Shown here piece after piece: positions 11,701 through 24,243 of a stretch of DNA of 64,000 bases. The notes below the pieces were generated by a model. It was not told the DNA's origin, did not search any database, and was given only the letters and a program-made list of their open reading frames with translations. The translations under genes were made by a program, and so were the position numbers. Location of the stretch: contig CAJQUW010011310.1 in NCBI GenBank assembly GCA_907163375.1, positions 310,001 through 374,000 of the forward strand. The letters are read 5' to 3'. Each line of letters opens with the position of its first letter. Position 1 is the stretch's first letter. The stretch comes from Prostheceraeus crozeri (taxonomy: Eukaryota; Platyhelminthes; Polycladida; Euryleptidae).

Positions 11701-14700
11701 GGATATTAAAGAAGAAATTAATTCGTGACAGCCTACCCGTTGTTTTTCGAATCTGATTTTGTCTTGCACAAGGTTCATGTATGCATATATAAAATGAAAG
11801 TGATAACTGAATCTCTGCTGCATTCTGGGACGTACCTGTGGTAATACTGAGTTATTAGCACGTCATGTAGGTACATACTGTTAAGTACATGGCTTCAGGG
11901 AATATCAACACAGAAAATCTAGATCCGATCGTATTCATCCATAAAATGACAAAGCTAAGCATTTTATTATCAACGGTGCTGCTCAAAAGATCTCTAAAGG
12001 TCCCTCAAAAGGTCCCTAACATTTCCTTAAAAACCCTGATGATATCCATAAACGTCTTGACCGAGATTCCCGTAGCCTAAGGAGTGCAATCTAAAGACGC
12101 CAGACGCAATGTATTCGATGCGTTTAAAGTGACGTTAGATATTAATAACCGCCACAAAGGCATATTTTCTTCCGTTATGAACATTGTACGCTGTTATGAT
12201 ATTGCACGTAATAAGTGTTAATTCATAATGTGGACCGTGAGCTCGAATTATGTGACTGAGGGATTTATTATATAATGCAAAATAGATTTGAATGAATGTT
12301 GCAGTCCATGACTTCAGTGCAGCCAGTTTATCTGAAGATGCAAAGATGGTATCTGAGTTAACCACCTTTACGCTAAAAGTTCGTTGATCATTTTATCAAT
12401 CAGTGCCAGTTTCAACTGAACGGTTTGCATGAAATGTACATAAATGCGCGATGCGGATTGCAATGAATAGTAGCTTTTGTAGTTGATGCAATAATGAAGC
12501 TAAATGATGCCTAGAGATGCAGTTAGTCTGCAGTTAGCGCGCCCGTCAACCACGGTCCACTAGACAGCTTTTTACGGGCAATTTTTACATATACACATTC
12601 AGATCAAATTTATCAACTTTACAGTGTTGACTTGACTGACACTGCATAACTTGGAAACGGATAGTATACTGAATAGTATGCTATGTATCGTTTCATTTCC
12701 AATAGACACTCATTTTGAGATTTTCCCATTGGAGCATTATGGGGCTGAGATATATTGAATGGATATATATTGAAAAGATATTTCCAATAAATGGAAGCTT
12801 CGACAATTCAAGAGAAGATTTATTGTGTTGGATTTCTTGTATCTTGAAAATTGCAATCCAGCAGTCCATAAAATAATCCGCAATTTACTATTTGTATGGT
12901 TCCGACAACTTAAGAATGATGCATTTTCGTACTTATTTGAAGAACCGAGAAAATTTGATGTCATTTTTCACCATATATTTCGTGAGAGCGTCCGTTTCGC
13001 TTCATCAGGCAATGTGTAATGAAGTAATGTAAGTATACGAAGCAGACAATAAACTGTCGATGAATGAAAATGTGAACTTATTAATGTTATGTAATGCTCT
13101 TGCAAATTATAATAAGCTTTATTATTAAATGACACGTATTTCGCTCAAAGTTAGCGTTAAGTACACATCAAGTTGAAAGAGCACTGGTTGATCGTTCAAT
13201 GTGAATCGATGAAGAAACTTTCGTGATAAATTTCAAGTATGAGTAGGCTGGAATTAGTCAGTAAGACAACAGACAAATGCAGCACTACCGTGCTGCAATC
13301 TAATCTTCACAAACTACTGATAAATGATAGATAAGTAGAAACAGTAAAAGGCTCAGCACACAAGAGAAAGAAGTAAAAAGAAAATAGGAAGAAGAAAGAA
13401 AATTAGATCAGAGTATGTCATATTTTTTCCTGGGATCTATGATTGATAATAATTTGATATCTAATGGTGGCTCAACTCCGGCAGCATGCATTGGAATGGA
13501 GGCCTATGAAGATATTTGATTTTTTCTTCTTACATTGATAAGATAAAATTTGAACAATTTGCCTTGATCATTATACACAAGCAATCTTGCAGTGAACAGG
13601 TATGAATAAGACTTTTCGATTCCTATCTCAAAACATTCAAGTGGGTAGAAAATGCAGCGTCGAAAAATGTCGCACTTGAAGTGATTAAAAAGCCATGATA
13701 GGCTACAGACAGGGGTCACAGAGCTGCGTGAATTCACGTTAGCTCACGTAACTGTATGAATGCGTGAAGAATTATAATCGAGTTGCGTGTTTTTCTAGAT
13801 TTCTTCATTGTCTTCTCGAATGAATGTACTAGAGTATTTTCTATCCTTACAACATATCCTACGAAAATATCCATTGTGATGCGATCCTGCTATCGAGACC
13901 TTGAAGCTGTTTTGATTATGATGATGTCACTCTGCGTTTTTGTCTTGACATGAAATTGAAAGAAATCACCATTGTTGTATGATTCTGATGAACATCAGAC
14001 AGACAGTCGATATATCAAGTTATCAACTGTCCAATGTTTCTACAATATTTATCAAAAGTGTCATTTTATTTTACAAAAATACCGCGATGTCAGATTATTT
14101 ACTGATGAATGAAATTTCTTGAGTTTTAATTGTTTTAGTGGTTACGTTTTTTACACATTTGCAGCATGCATCATAAATGCTGCTAGATGTAATACATCTG
14201 CTGTAAATGTCTGATCGCACTGCTTTGCTTTCATACACAGGTCAAATGGGCGGCGATTTGACAGGTGGTGCTGATGGTGAATTATTTCCTGGTGACTTCG
14301 AACAGATGTCACCTCTACGAGAACAAGTGAGACTTGAAATAATGCAATTTGTTCTCACACATGACGATAATCACTTATTTTCCACAGGATCGATTCCTTC
14401 CAATTGCTAATGTATCAAAGATAATGAAAAAACCGATTCCTGAAACAGGCAAGGTAAGTGACAGTATGGATGGAAGTTAGGGACATTTCCCCATCCAAAA
14501 ACCGAATTTTGTTCGTAAAAATATTCTCCCAATATTAAACAAGTTATTATTTAGATATGATGATAAGTGTATATTTTTCAAAATGAATAAAAGTCGTACA
14601 TTTCAACGTTATTCAAATTAGTAAATCAAAGTAAATAGACAACGTAAAAATCATCGATCAATACCGATCAGACAATTGAACAAAAGTACATGAGAATTCT

Positions 14701-17700
14701 TTGTTTAACAGCATTGCACCTTTTATAAGGAATGAATTGAGTCTTAATGTTCGAACACTAGGAATGACAAAACGACCAGAGGAAGAATCACAGCAAATCA
14801 GGCTATTCGAAATATGGTCACTGTACATAGCGGATCTATACAAAGTCTTCGCCATCTTAAGCATCCTTGTTTTTTTCTATAAAAATCTTTTAAAAAGGTT
14901 GAAGGAGAATGAAATAATGTTTCTTAAGTAAGGTACAGCACTTGTATTTTAAGACTCATAGAATTTAAAATGAAGTAAGTTAAAAGATAAAATATATATG
15001 AGATAAAGGGCACAGATGGTTGAGATTGATGTTTAACATTTTACTTCGAAATTTCAGATTGCAAAGGAGGCCAAAGAATGTGTACAAGAATGTGTGTCTG
15101 AATTCATCAGCTTCATCACTAGCGAGTATCCTTTTAAGTTTGCATTGCTATTTGCTACAATTCACTCATATTACCATTTTTCTTATGTGACATTGGTCAT
15201 CAAGGACGTTGATACATCGTGTCCAATTTTTCGTAAGATTTTTAAATGAAGCTGATTATTTCAGATTTGGACAATGCACATATGACTTTGACAGAGTAGA
15301 ATAAGTGAAGGTTGTGGTAGAGCAATGAAAATTAGCTTCAAAATTCCAATGCAATCACAATGAAACATCACATGAAGTTTATTGTTTTCCGAAACTGTGT
15401 GGGTGGGTGTGGGGTTGGACACCGTGCGGATATGTGGGGTGTTTTTTGACCCATCTTGGTGTGTTGAATCAAATGGTAGGGTTGGTAGATGGGTTATCCT
15501 GGTCATGAACTTTCAAAAAATGCATCATTTGCTTTACTTCTTTAAATATTTTGAAATGCACTTTTGCATGTACATATGTAGTCCCATATTGCATACTTGC
15601 TGTGTATATTACTGCATGTGCATTTACATGTTTTTGACCCACATATGTATTGAATGTAACGGTGAGGTTGATAAATAGATTACCCAAGTGAAGAGGTTTC
15701 AGAAAAGGTAAGATTGCTATGTTTCTAAGAAATACGCGCGATATTTGGAAATGTTAGTGTCTCAGATTTCTACAGGTACATGTTTTTGACCATCGCCCAG
15801 CGTCTGGAATCTGTGAAGGCCCGTTATGCAAAATCGGCATTCTTGCAAAATTTGGTGCTACTATCAGAAAGTGCACAATCTATCAGCGTAACGGCCACGC
15901 TAATCAGGTGCTTGGGCAGTAAAAATATCAGCGTTTGTCACATAGATGTTATTTTTATCAAACCCTATAAGTAGAGACTTCTCTAAATGTATTTCTCTAA
16001 GTTGTCCTGACGAGCTCCTTCGATTTGTACATAATTTGTTAAATTCGGACCATCAGTTGAGTGAAGAAGGTGGACTCAGTTTTCCGTGTTTTTGCTAAGT
16101 AGTTCAGTGTGGGCAGGTGAGGGCTAGAAATACCCTAGTTCAGTGGTCTTCAAAGTGTGATACGCGTACCATTTGATGGCATACCGAGCATTTCCAGATG
16201 GTACGCTTAACATTTAAAAAGCGATGTACCTGAGGAATCAACACAACATTCGGTATACTGCATCAGCTACAATATTGTACAAGAAGCGCGAGAAAACGAT
16301 AATAAATATTACATAAAGTTTATATTCATATGCTAGTGTATATGCTATATTTAAGCAAGAGAGATAATTTCTTGTGTCACATGAGATTGCCAATTACATG
16401 ATTTCTAACACGTTACTTTTATGCAACCTTTAAACAAGTTCTAATAGCGGTTCATCCAGGTGAATGGTCAATGACTACTCTGCTTAGCAGCACAGAGTTT
16501 GTTGAGCCGCGGTCGTATCGCTCTGAGCTTCAACCGGAGCGAAGGCTCCGCAAGAAGTCTGTTTCTCTTTTTTGTCTTCACATCAGCATAGCGTGAGAAG
16601 CCTTTCTCGCAGAGGTAGCCGGAGAATAAAATCAACACAAGTTTAAGGTATTATCCTTTATGATTCACAGTTAAAAATGCTTTAGTTGTGTTAATAGCTA
16701 TCATATTAGTGCTGTGATTATCACCATCATATTATTATTATCAGTATACTAAAATCCTGAAAAATCATGTAATTTGCAATCTCATGTGACATTTGAGAAA
16801 ATAAGAAATTATTTGTCTTGCTTAAATATAGCATATACTGTTAAAATTTGCTTTTGTTAGTCATCTATACCCATTGTCATTCTTCCGAATAAACCTGCTG
16901 GTACACTTTGGGGTGCCTATATTCAAGCAAGAAGTGCGAAGACCACTGGCTTGGTTCATGCATTATCAAAATACCTATTTTCAGTCATGTGTTTACAACA
17001 GTGAAGTGAAATCAATTTACATTTCCATAATGAACTTGAATGTGCGGCTTTACATCAAAGATTTTATTAGATAAGATTAAGTATTTCACAATCTTTGGTT
17101 TACATGTTATTATTAAGTGTCCTTAACTCGTTGTACGATAACAGAGCTGCTGAACGATGTCAACAGGAAAAGCGGAAAACCATCAATGGCGAAGATATCC
17201 TTTACGCAATGTCAACCCTAGGATTTGACACATATGTTGATCCCCTGAAAGGCTTCCTCACAAAGTACAGAGAGGTAAGCATGCGAATTTCAAGGCTGGA
17301 TCGGACAATTCCCTGATGTGGTAATTCCTTTACTAGATGTTGAGTATTTGTTACAATGATACTCAGCTCTTTTTTGCAATAGCATTATTCGGGGTTTGAT
17401 TACTTTCAGCCTCCCCACAATTTGCAGCGAGATGAGTTTCATTTTTTCATGGTTAAGGCCAACCAGAGCAGTGCGCTCTCTGCCGGCAGTAGAAAGTAAG
17501 CGGAACTCGGTATTTTAAGCAGAATTAGGCAGAATTTATCGATCTTAGGTGTCAACTGTCTAAATAAGTCGGAAATTGAGTTGAAAGATCTGAACCGACT
17601 TACATACAGGTGAGATTGATGTCATAGAAACATATGTGAACATTAACTATCAATAACTGGTGAAGGAAAAAATGGCCATTAAAAGGACCAAGCAGAACTT

Positions 17701-20700
17701 TTCAATCTGCATTTGCAATTTTTTTCCAGAAGGTAGATGAATATTTTGATAGACACACAAAAAGTGTTTTTTGGACCCAGTTCGCTGCTTTGATTCAAGG
17801 CATATGTTGACATTGGATGCCAACATAAGCAAGTATTCCGCTTTCCTCGACTTTAAGTAATAAAGGATATGACAGAAAACAGATCTATTACCAGAAAATC
17901 TAATAAAGAGCTGTGAGATTGCACGAACATGTATTGAATGTTATTGCACTCTTCGAAACACCATTCAGAATGCTATGTAATACGTAAACTGTTAGACATT
18001 TCAGTCACAAAATCGCATCGAATCACGATTTATGATCGGGTAGATGGCAGAATTCAAAGATTTGAGCCCCGAAAAAGCAGAATTTAGATATCTGAGCTGG
18101 CAGAATTCGTACTTCTGATGTGCAGAAACCGCATTGTCCTGAGGCCTATGTTAAATGTCAGACTGATGACGTCATAAATTACACCGGCATATCTTAGGCT
18201 TTTAAGAAATGCATCAGTGTGACAAGTTTATGATGACGTTTTACGTCGACTTTTTCATTCTTATTTTAGGCAATGAAAATAGATTTGGCTGCTATGGAAG
18301 GTGAAAGTGTTTTGGATGCTGACTACGGTACGTGCTATTTTTCTGCTTCACTTAGAAATTAGAGCGTTAATGGACTACTTCTTTGGAAAAATGTTAGGCT
18401 TTCAGAAAGGCTTGACATTATATCAATCGATTCTTAAGTTTATGCTATATGTATTTTTCATCAATGTATGTAGATGATTTCTCAAATAATATCAGAAAAT
18501 CTTCAGCATGGCTCCTATAGAAACATGGATTGAGCATTTATAATTACCTAGCTTTTACAAAGAACTTTCGTTCTTGATAATATACAGATAAAATATCTCT
18601 TGATAAAGGGCTTTACTTTTTTAATCCAAATGAATTTTGTTATTAGAAGCAACTCATGTTTCATGGCCACTCTTGTTCTCTGAAGGTGAAATGCAGCAAG
18701 ACTGAAGTGGTTACAAATTTTCAGTCCATAAAATCGGAGTAAGTGCTTGTGAAAATGCCTGAAACACAATGTACATCATGTACACGACGATTCAGGTCTG
18801 GGTAACTTTGTACGGAAAACATAGGAATCTCGAAAGACAATGAAGAATGCATACATAGGTAATCTCGTGTCTGTGCGTTATAAACCATGGCACGTTATAC
18901 CTCATGAACGTTGTAGCCTGATTATGCTGTATTTTCTAATAGTTTTGATATTCTTTGCTACTTTCAGATGCCGTTCGACTCCAGCATGATCAGGTGTTGT
19001 CTGTCGTTGAATTCGGTTACTTTTGTTAAGAATTATTGTTATATTTCAAGTGCAGTCATTGTAACTGAAACAATGTTTAGGCTCAGTAATTATGTCAATA
19101 ACTGCTGTGTTCATAAATAAATGGTGTTAGCAAGGTGGCATTTACAGCGAAAATGATAGCCTCGATGAATACATGGTCATAGCGAAATTCGGTTCCAACG
19201 AATTTTTGCGGTTCGCTAAAAAGGCTTCTAGTGGCTTTGTATACAATTCCGGATATGACAAGTGTCAAGGATAAATTATTTGCTTGAATTGATCAATGAT
19301 CAATTCTATGAAACTTCAATCAATAATAACAGGGTCTCAAACATTTTCAAAATGTGTGTCCGTATCGTTATTTGTATTGACATGGCAATACTTTAAATCG
19401 ATAGCGGAATAATTTTGTCGCTGTGAACTATTCAAATCGGGGGCGTAGATACTGGCTTGTGTTTTTGAACTTTGGCCCAATATGTCAGGCCTCCGAAAAT
19501 CTCCTGATCGGAAGCGATTTAAAGGATTTGTTTGTTATATCTTTTTTCTTCATTATTTTGTGTTTTATTTCAACCTACAGATCGTGTTCAGACACGTGAA
19601 GACAGTCTTCTTTTCGTCACAATACATTCTTGTTTTCAGTGTTCGTACAATAGAGAAAGATTTATTTTGGAATGATGATCTCAAAATACACTTCGACAAA
19701 TTTAGAAATCAAACGTAAACAGGAAAAGTAATTAGATTAAGGAAAACCAACATTATGGGATACTCTTTTGATATTTTGATGTGAACATTTGAAGCTATCG
19801 CTGTTTTTGAGAGAATTTTGCAATTCCGGTTTAATAACTAACCATTTCTACAGACGACGTGGAATGTGAGACGATAGATTTGACATCAAATAATTGTTCA
19901 AATTTGCTGAAAGTGTTAGGTCCATCTGTTCAATTTGCAGCTGATTCTGTCCGTCTGCTGGAATATCGGTAGCATCTGGTTCCTTAACCTAAAAAGCAAT
20001 TGCTTCCGGCTCCTCTTCTCTCAAATGGCTCTCAAATTATCTATTTTGTTAATTATCTTTTAGTACTTGTGTTACATGCTTCAAAAGTTTTAAGTATTCG
20101 TATCACAATGTAGGGTCATGCATTCATATTGCTTTCTTAGGAATATGAACATTATTTCACTTGACTGTTTTCTATTGGTACCCATAATTTCATCGATTTC
20201 GTATATGTATTACAAAATAACCATTTCTGCTTTCCCTTGCAGTGCACTATGGCACCGTCTCTGGTGGAGCTGGCTCCGATGCTGGAAGTGTTGCTGAACC
20301 CGGCACTGGAAACGGCGGAGGGCTCCAAGCTGGGTCCGTTCCTAATCAGTCCCAACAAGCGGGCCAAGTTGGCTCCACTACTGTGTACTACACCACAACC
20401 CCACAAGTACGTATCCAACAATCTCCAAGACATTTTCATTATGACGACATTTACTAATTAACCAATCACAATCTCTCTCAGAGTCCAACCAGATATATAA
20501 TTTTTACTTGATCATTAATTGTACTTACATCATTATAAGTCAATCCTTAATATTATTTCAAATGAAATTATTAATGTTAACTGCTCGAATTACGGGATTG
20601 ATTTTATGGGGATTATCGAGATGTAAATAAACATTACTGTACTGGCGAAAGAGTGTCTCGGAGGACAATTAATTAACCTTGGAGAAATAAGTAATTGTTA

Positions 20701-23614
20701 GAAAACCAAATTTTTAAAAGAATCCTATTTGTCAAACGAATACTATTTCTTGCATTTCAACAATCTCAAAAACAGTTACTACACTATGATGAAATACTAC
20801 ATGTATATGTACCACAATGGGTGCGAATCTTGTCTAGCACTGTAATGCACTAATAGTAATTTTTTCTCAGTCCGTATGTTATCCTTACTACCTCTCGGTA
20901 GTTGTTTCGTTCTTTCGTGTCCTCGTCTTCAGAGGTCGAGGTCTCCATGGAATCAATACTATACCTTTTCTCAGTTAGCAAGATGTTCACTCTGTCATCC
21001 TAAATAGGAGCTATTTAGAGAATGACGCTAGGCGCCCGAGGGACGTTTCTTGATGACTTATTTTACTCGATTTGTGATGTTCAAAGAAATTGACACGCCT
21101 CACATTGAAACTCGTGGTTAATAGCATCTCCCTAGTCTAAATAAAAGATCGAGATGAATTCAAAGGCCTCGTAATACAGATCAAATGACCTCGCAATGTA
21201 GATCAAATACAAAATTAAGACGTCACATCTACATGAAAGTTTCCGTCTACGCCTATCAATGGAAATAGAATTGAAATCTTGAGGTATAACTCATTAATTA
21301 CTTGACATCTGAGATGGAGGTAGAAGAAGGGAGTGGGGAAGTTGAAGATTACGTGTCATTAGGAGTAAAAACACAAAAATTGAAGTTTCGAAACATGAGG
21401 TTTCGGCAACTCAGATTTATTGATTACGGCAATACTGACCAACAACCGAAAATTGATTATTGATTAAATATTGCGATGATATCCACCCATGCTCACATGC
21501 ATACTGGTAGAGTAAGTTGTTTATCTGACCGTTAATTGTTGAGTCGATTAGAATTTTAATTAACTCTCAAAGTGACGGCGCGTGCAATAATTTTTGCCAT
21601 TATCTTCTATTGTATGAAATACGTTTCCGTTCTGAATGTTTAATTGTTAAGTCCCCATGCTCACAAGTAATTGCACATGTTAAACCCATGCATGAACAGA
21701 AGGCGCTTGAGTAAATTATTTTCATGCAGAAAAAATGACACCTGTATTAAAAACAAAAAAGTTGCATTGACATTTTGATGATTTAAAATTGTGTAGTTGG
21801 CTTTCAAATCCATAGGACTCCTTTGATTCATCTTGTAATTGTATTGAAATCTATTTATGTATAGTGAAAAACACTTGATGCACTAAAAACAACAAATAAA
21901 GTCCAGATTATACAGACATGTGTGAGTGAGCATCGAGCAGGATATGATTTTTTTAGCGAGTTACCAAGACAGACGCTATTTACATATGTCTTTCTGTATG
22001 CACAGATCAGGTTTGACAGATTTGATATTGAAAGTATCAAGATTTAATAGAGATCGGTAATGGCTGCTACTGTCAATAGCCAGAAGTGTGTAGCAGGAGT
22101 ACGACTTTTATCAAAAGAAGTGCAAGTGGTAATTATATGACTTGTGATATTGCTGGCAGCATCGACTTCAGAACGGAGTCATACACCGCTAGAAATAGTC
22201 CGTTTGGGTATATGTTCATCGATTCTCAACGACAAACGGCGACCAATCCGACCGATGTAGCTGATTCCACAGCCACAATCACATCGATAAATGACATGGG
22301 ATCTGTCGACTGATCTGTTTCTGCCCTTGAAGGAATGGAGCGAGTAGTGAACACAATAACAGGATCAGCAACTGGGTAGGCTTTCTTGATATATGATTAC
22401 AAAGGAAAGGGAAAGACACTCAGACAAACGTAGGTTTACATTCGTGACCGACCATAAGATCGCGTTTACTCGGAAATCGCTTGGGGTAACTATTCATGCT
22501 AATTTCTCTTGTAGGATTTAGGAAATGCGTATAAGGGCTAGTCCAATACGCCTTACGATAAATCTTAGTAAATTGATATCGCCGTTTGTCCTTGAGAATC
22601 ACTGAACATATACCCAATTGGACTATTGCTGCCGGTGTGTGATCACGTTCTAAAATCGATGCTGCCAGCAATATCACAAATCATAATTACTACTTGCACT
22701 TCTTTTGATATAAGTTGTGCTACTGTTACACACTTCTCGACTATTGACAGTAGCAGTCTTTACCGATCTCTACAAAGTCTTGATGCTTTGAATATCAAAT
22801 GCATACAGAAGGACACCTATCAACTACGTCGGTCTTGGTAACTCGTTGGAAATCAGATCTCGCTCGATGCTCACTCACAGTGATATACGTGTATCTGTAT
22901 AATCTTGTCTCCTATTTTCAGTCCGGCTTGTCCCCTGAAATGAGCCGGCGAAAGGCCCATGGAGTTTATTTGTTTTTAGTATATTAAGTGTTTTTACCAT
23001 ATATAGCTCGATTTCAATACAATTACAAGAATGAATCGAAGGAGTCCTATATTTTTGAAAAGCATGCACAAGTTTGCATCATCAAATGTAACATTTGTTC
23101 ATCTTCGGTTTCATTGACCGCCAATACATGTACGTTAGGGGATAGGATTGAATGCAAACGATAACACGGTAGCACTTGTAGTCAATTTCAATTAAGCACA
23201 TACTAATGAAGAAGAATTTGTATTAATCATAGGGTTTAGGCGTCTAATATAATATTGTGCCATTTCCTGCTTTTGGAATGTAAACATGCGAAAGCGTAAA
23301 GAGTATGTTAAGCTTAGAAATTTCTACCCTTTGCACTCATTACAAATTCGTTTCTTTAATTATCAGATTGTTGATCATTAGCATGTTTATAATTTGAAAA
23401 CCAATATAATTCCCCAAATGCCCACGTGACGCTGTTGCAAGTGACCATCTACCGGTGGTTTCCTTTTTCACATGCAGCAATCGCTACTATGAGGCGCACA
23501 TTTACTCCGAGCGAGTTCCTTGATGACCTGCTCTACCCATTTTCCGTGCAGGTGCTGACGGTGAACGGAAGTCAGCTAACAACCATCGGACAGATCCCAA
23601 ACAACACTCTCTGA
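2708..23614 (+). CDS. NFYB: nuclear transcription factor Y subunit beta, eight coding segments
   Basis: Histone-fold subunit of the trimeric NF-Y factor, which binds CCAAT boxes in promoters together with NF-YA and NF-YC. Coding segments: 2708-2771, 14241-14326, 14388-14453, 15058-15125, 17145-17274, 18270-18327, 20243-20406 and 23552-23614. All junctions are GT-AG and phases agree, giving 232 aa. The core, about residues 49-140, reads in order REQDRFLPIANVSKIMKK, IPETGKIAKEAKECVQE, CVSEFISFITSEAAERC and KRKTINGEDILYAMSTLGFD, which is the conserved NF-YB H2B-like fold. The C-terminal part is Gly/Gln/Thr-rich with VYYTTTPQ, like the Gln-rich tail of vertebrate NF-YB; human NF-YB is 207 aa. The first coding exon starts at an acceptor at 2697, ten bases before the ATG, so a non-coding exon lies upstream. 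Intron 1 is about 11.5 kb and houses a Tc1 element. No canonical AATAAA was seen just after the stop. Confidence 0.95.
3517..3703. repeat. 187-bp fold-back (hairpin) element in NF-YB intron 1
   Basis: Left arm 3517-3595 and right arm 3624-3703 are near-perfect reverse complements of about 80 bp around a 28-bp loop. Both arms carry gcctactcaggccgcttca in opposite orientations. It could be a MITE or, if transcribed with NF-YB, a long RNA hairpin. No flanking target duplication is obvious. Confidence 0.8.
4170..4822 (-). pseudogene. hAT transposase remnant with BED finger
   Basis: The frame at 4412-4822 (136 codons) contains a BED finger, CKACSQILMG...GLHDHLKTHD, with the Cys pair and the His-x4-His ending. 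A short further frame at 4170-4364 may be its continuation after decay. No complete transposase core or RNase-H motifs follow, and no terminal repeats were matched. I read it as a degraded hAT 5' end inside NF-YB intron 1. Confidence 0.5.
5250..5330. repeat. GC-rich imperfect palindrome
   Basis: An isolated GC-rich patch in AT-rich intron: cggctcgggcccggc, agcccggggtttaacccc and atcccgggctcaagcc form overlapping palindromes. The function is unknown. It may be a terminal piece of a degraded repeat. Confidence 0.4.
5507..5705. repeat. 199-bp fold-back element in NF-YB intron 1
   Basis: Left arm 5507-5597 (tctgtaagtttttgttggg to ggccattatcag) pairs imperfectly with right arm 5615-5705 (ctgataattgcgtaggagg to aacaaaaacttacaga) around a 17-bp loop. 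It is unrelated in sequence to the hairpin at 3517-3703. Confidence 0.75.
6772..8549 (-). mobile_element. Tc1/mariner-like transposon with intact termini
   Basis: The termini match: the left end cagggtgtaacaagagttt (from 6772) and the right end in reverse, cagggtgtaagaaaagttt (from 8549), agree over about 31 bp, including tctgacccacc further in. Both ends are flanked by TA (6770-6771 and 8550-8551), the duplicated target of Tc1/mariner elements. The interior holds one minus-strand transposase. The element is 1.78 kb, a normal length for the family, and sits in NF-YB intron 1. Confidence 0.9.
6955..7984 (-). pseudogene. Tc1-like transposase, disrupted
   Basis: The open part (7157-7984, 275 codons from the ATG) has the N-terminal paired-like helix-turn-helix (VSIRQISKDLKLSRNTVRLW), then the catalytic region with the first acidic motif (LFTDESPVEL) and the second (LMQDGATCHTA). 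A stop at 7157-7159 cuts the frame just before the third catalytic motif. That motif (SPDLNPLEHLW) continues in the same frame immediately downstream, about 35 residues after the second Asp by my count. Further stops and at least one frame change follow, and a recognisable C-terminal GGHTKY-like end lies near 6970. The copy therefore should not make a complete enzyme. Intact ends mean it could in principle still be moved by another copy. Confidence 0.85.
8560..14240. other. NF-YB intron 1, distal part
   Basis: I see no convincing exon or mobile element. The longest open frame (10761-11141, 126 codons, plus) has no family pattern I recognise and is probably chance. Low-complexity AT-rich sequence dominates. 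Confidence 0.4.
15440..15715. repeat. diverged direct duplication in NF-YB intron 4
   Basis: About 75 bp starting tttttgaccca (near 15443) recur from about 15631 in the same orientation, sharing the order gaccca, tgttgaat, ggtagggttg(g/a)t, agatgggtta/agattaccc, then a pyrimidine-Cag end. Strongly diverged. Confidence 0.4.
16141..16948. mobile_element. hAT non-autonomous element (MITE) with internal inverted repeat
   Basis: The left terminus is cagtggtcttcaaag (16141) and the right terminus in reverse is cagtggtcttcgcac (from 16948), the classical hAT end. The flanks ccctagtt (left) and gcttggtt (right) agree at 5 of 8 positions, consistent with an old 8-bp target duplication. It is 808 bp with no transposase frame. 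Inside is a second inverted repeat (16338-16404 against 16763-16838), so either this family has long sub-terminal repeats or another MITE is nested. It lies in NF-YB intron 4. Confidence 0.7.
21800..23062. repeat. 1.26-kb large inverted duplication in NF-YB intron 7
   Basis: Left arm 21800-22242 and right arm 22579-23062 are diverged reverse complements over nearly their full length, separated by a 336-bp spacer. The outer ends share ataggactcct and the inner ends share gacaaacggcga. The right arm carries an insertion of about 60 bp (22915-22975) absent from the left. Read inward, both arms can encode a related peptide (ILLAAS..ER.HTP..IV.LGIC), so each arm may be a copy of the same fragment of a mobile-element gene. 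I do not recognise the family. Confidence 0.8.
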
Positions 23615-23755
23615 AAGTCCAGCTCTCCTGTTCCTCTTACGTCCAATGTGTCTGTGTTCTGACGCCTTAGCTGAGCATCTTCCTGTCGCAGTTTGTGTCT
23701 GATGCCGAATTTGACTTGGAATGTGTATCAGTGATGCATTTCTTGTAAATATTAC

Positions 23756-24243
23756 TTGTGTAATTTCTATCGGAAACTGTAAACAAAATGAATATGTACA
23801 AATAGTTCGTTTTTTCTTGATTGGTTTTCTTCGGTAGCTAAATGCAAATTAGCAGGATCAAGACAGGATCAATGCACATGTTAATCCAATGAGACGCAGA
23901 TTCACGTTTTTGGAAACAGTGAAATGTTTTGTGTTTTCTCTTATCAGCTGATAATTACTAAGTCAAGAGCCATAAATTTTGACATGGAATGTCTTCAGTT
24001 CATTTCTCATCATGTTCATGAACATCTATCTGTGAAGCTACACACACATTCAGATTCGGCAGACACCAACATGGCCCACTTTTTCCACATTGAACCACAT
24101 TCTCGCATACATCGCCGATCAGAAGCATGATAATTTCAAACATGATAGGAGATGACCTAAAGACATACCATGCCAAAAATTGTGCAATTTCTATCGGAAG
24201 CTAAACAAAATGAATATGTATAAAGGCGTTTTTTCTAGATAGG
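23756..24243 (+). repeat. dispersed direct repeat 3' of NF-YB
   Basis: A segment of about 65 bp at 23756-23826 (gtgtaatttctatcggaaac...aaaatgaatatgtac) recurs at 24179-24243 in the same orientation (gtgcaatttctatcggaagc...aaaatgaatatgtat), with matching gttttttct...gat..gt tails. The first copy lies in the presumed 3' UTR of NF-YB. Confidence 0.7.

Noticed and set aside
18968..18993. Possible extra NF-YB exon (cag|atgccgttcgactcc...cag|gtgttg)
   Set aside because: Good splice sites, but 26 nt would put the next exon (20243) out of the frame that gives the VYYTTTPQ tail. Direct joining of 18327 to 20243 keeps phase.
20237..20461. Alternative open frame over NF-YB exon 7
   Set aside because: It is a shifted shadow. 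The frame starting VHYGTVSGG is the one in phase with neighbouring exons.
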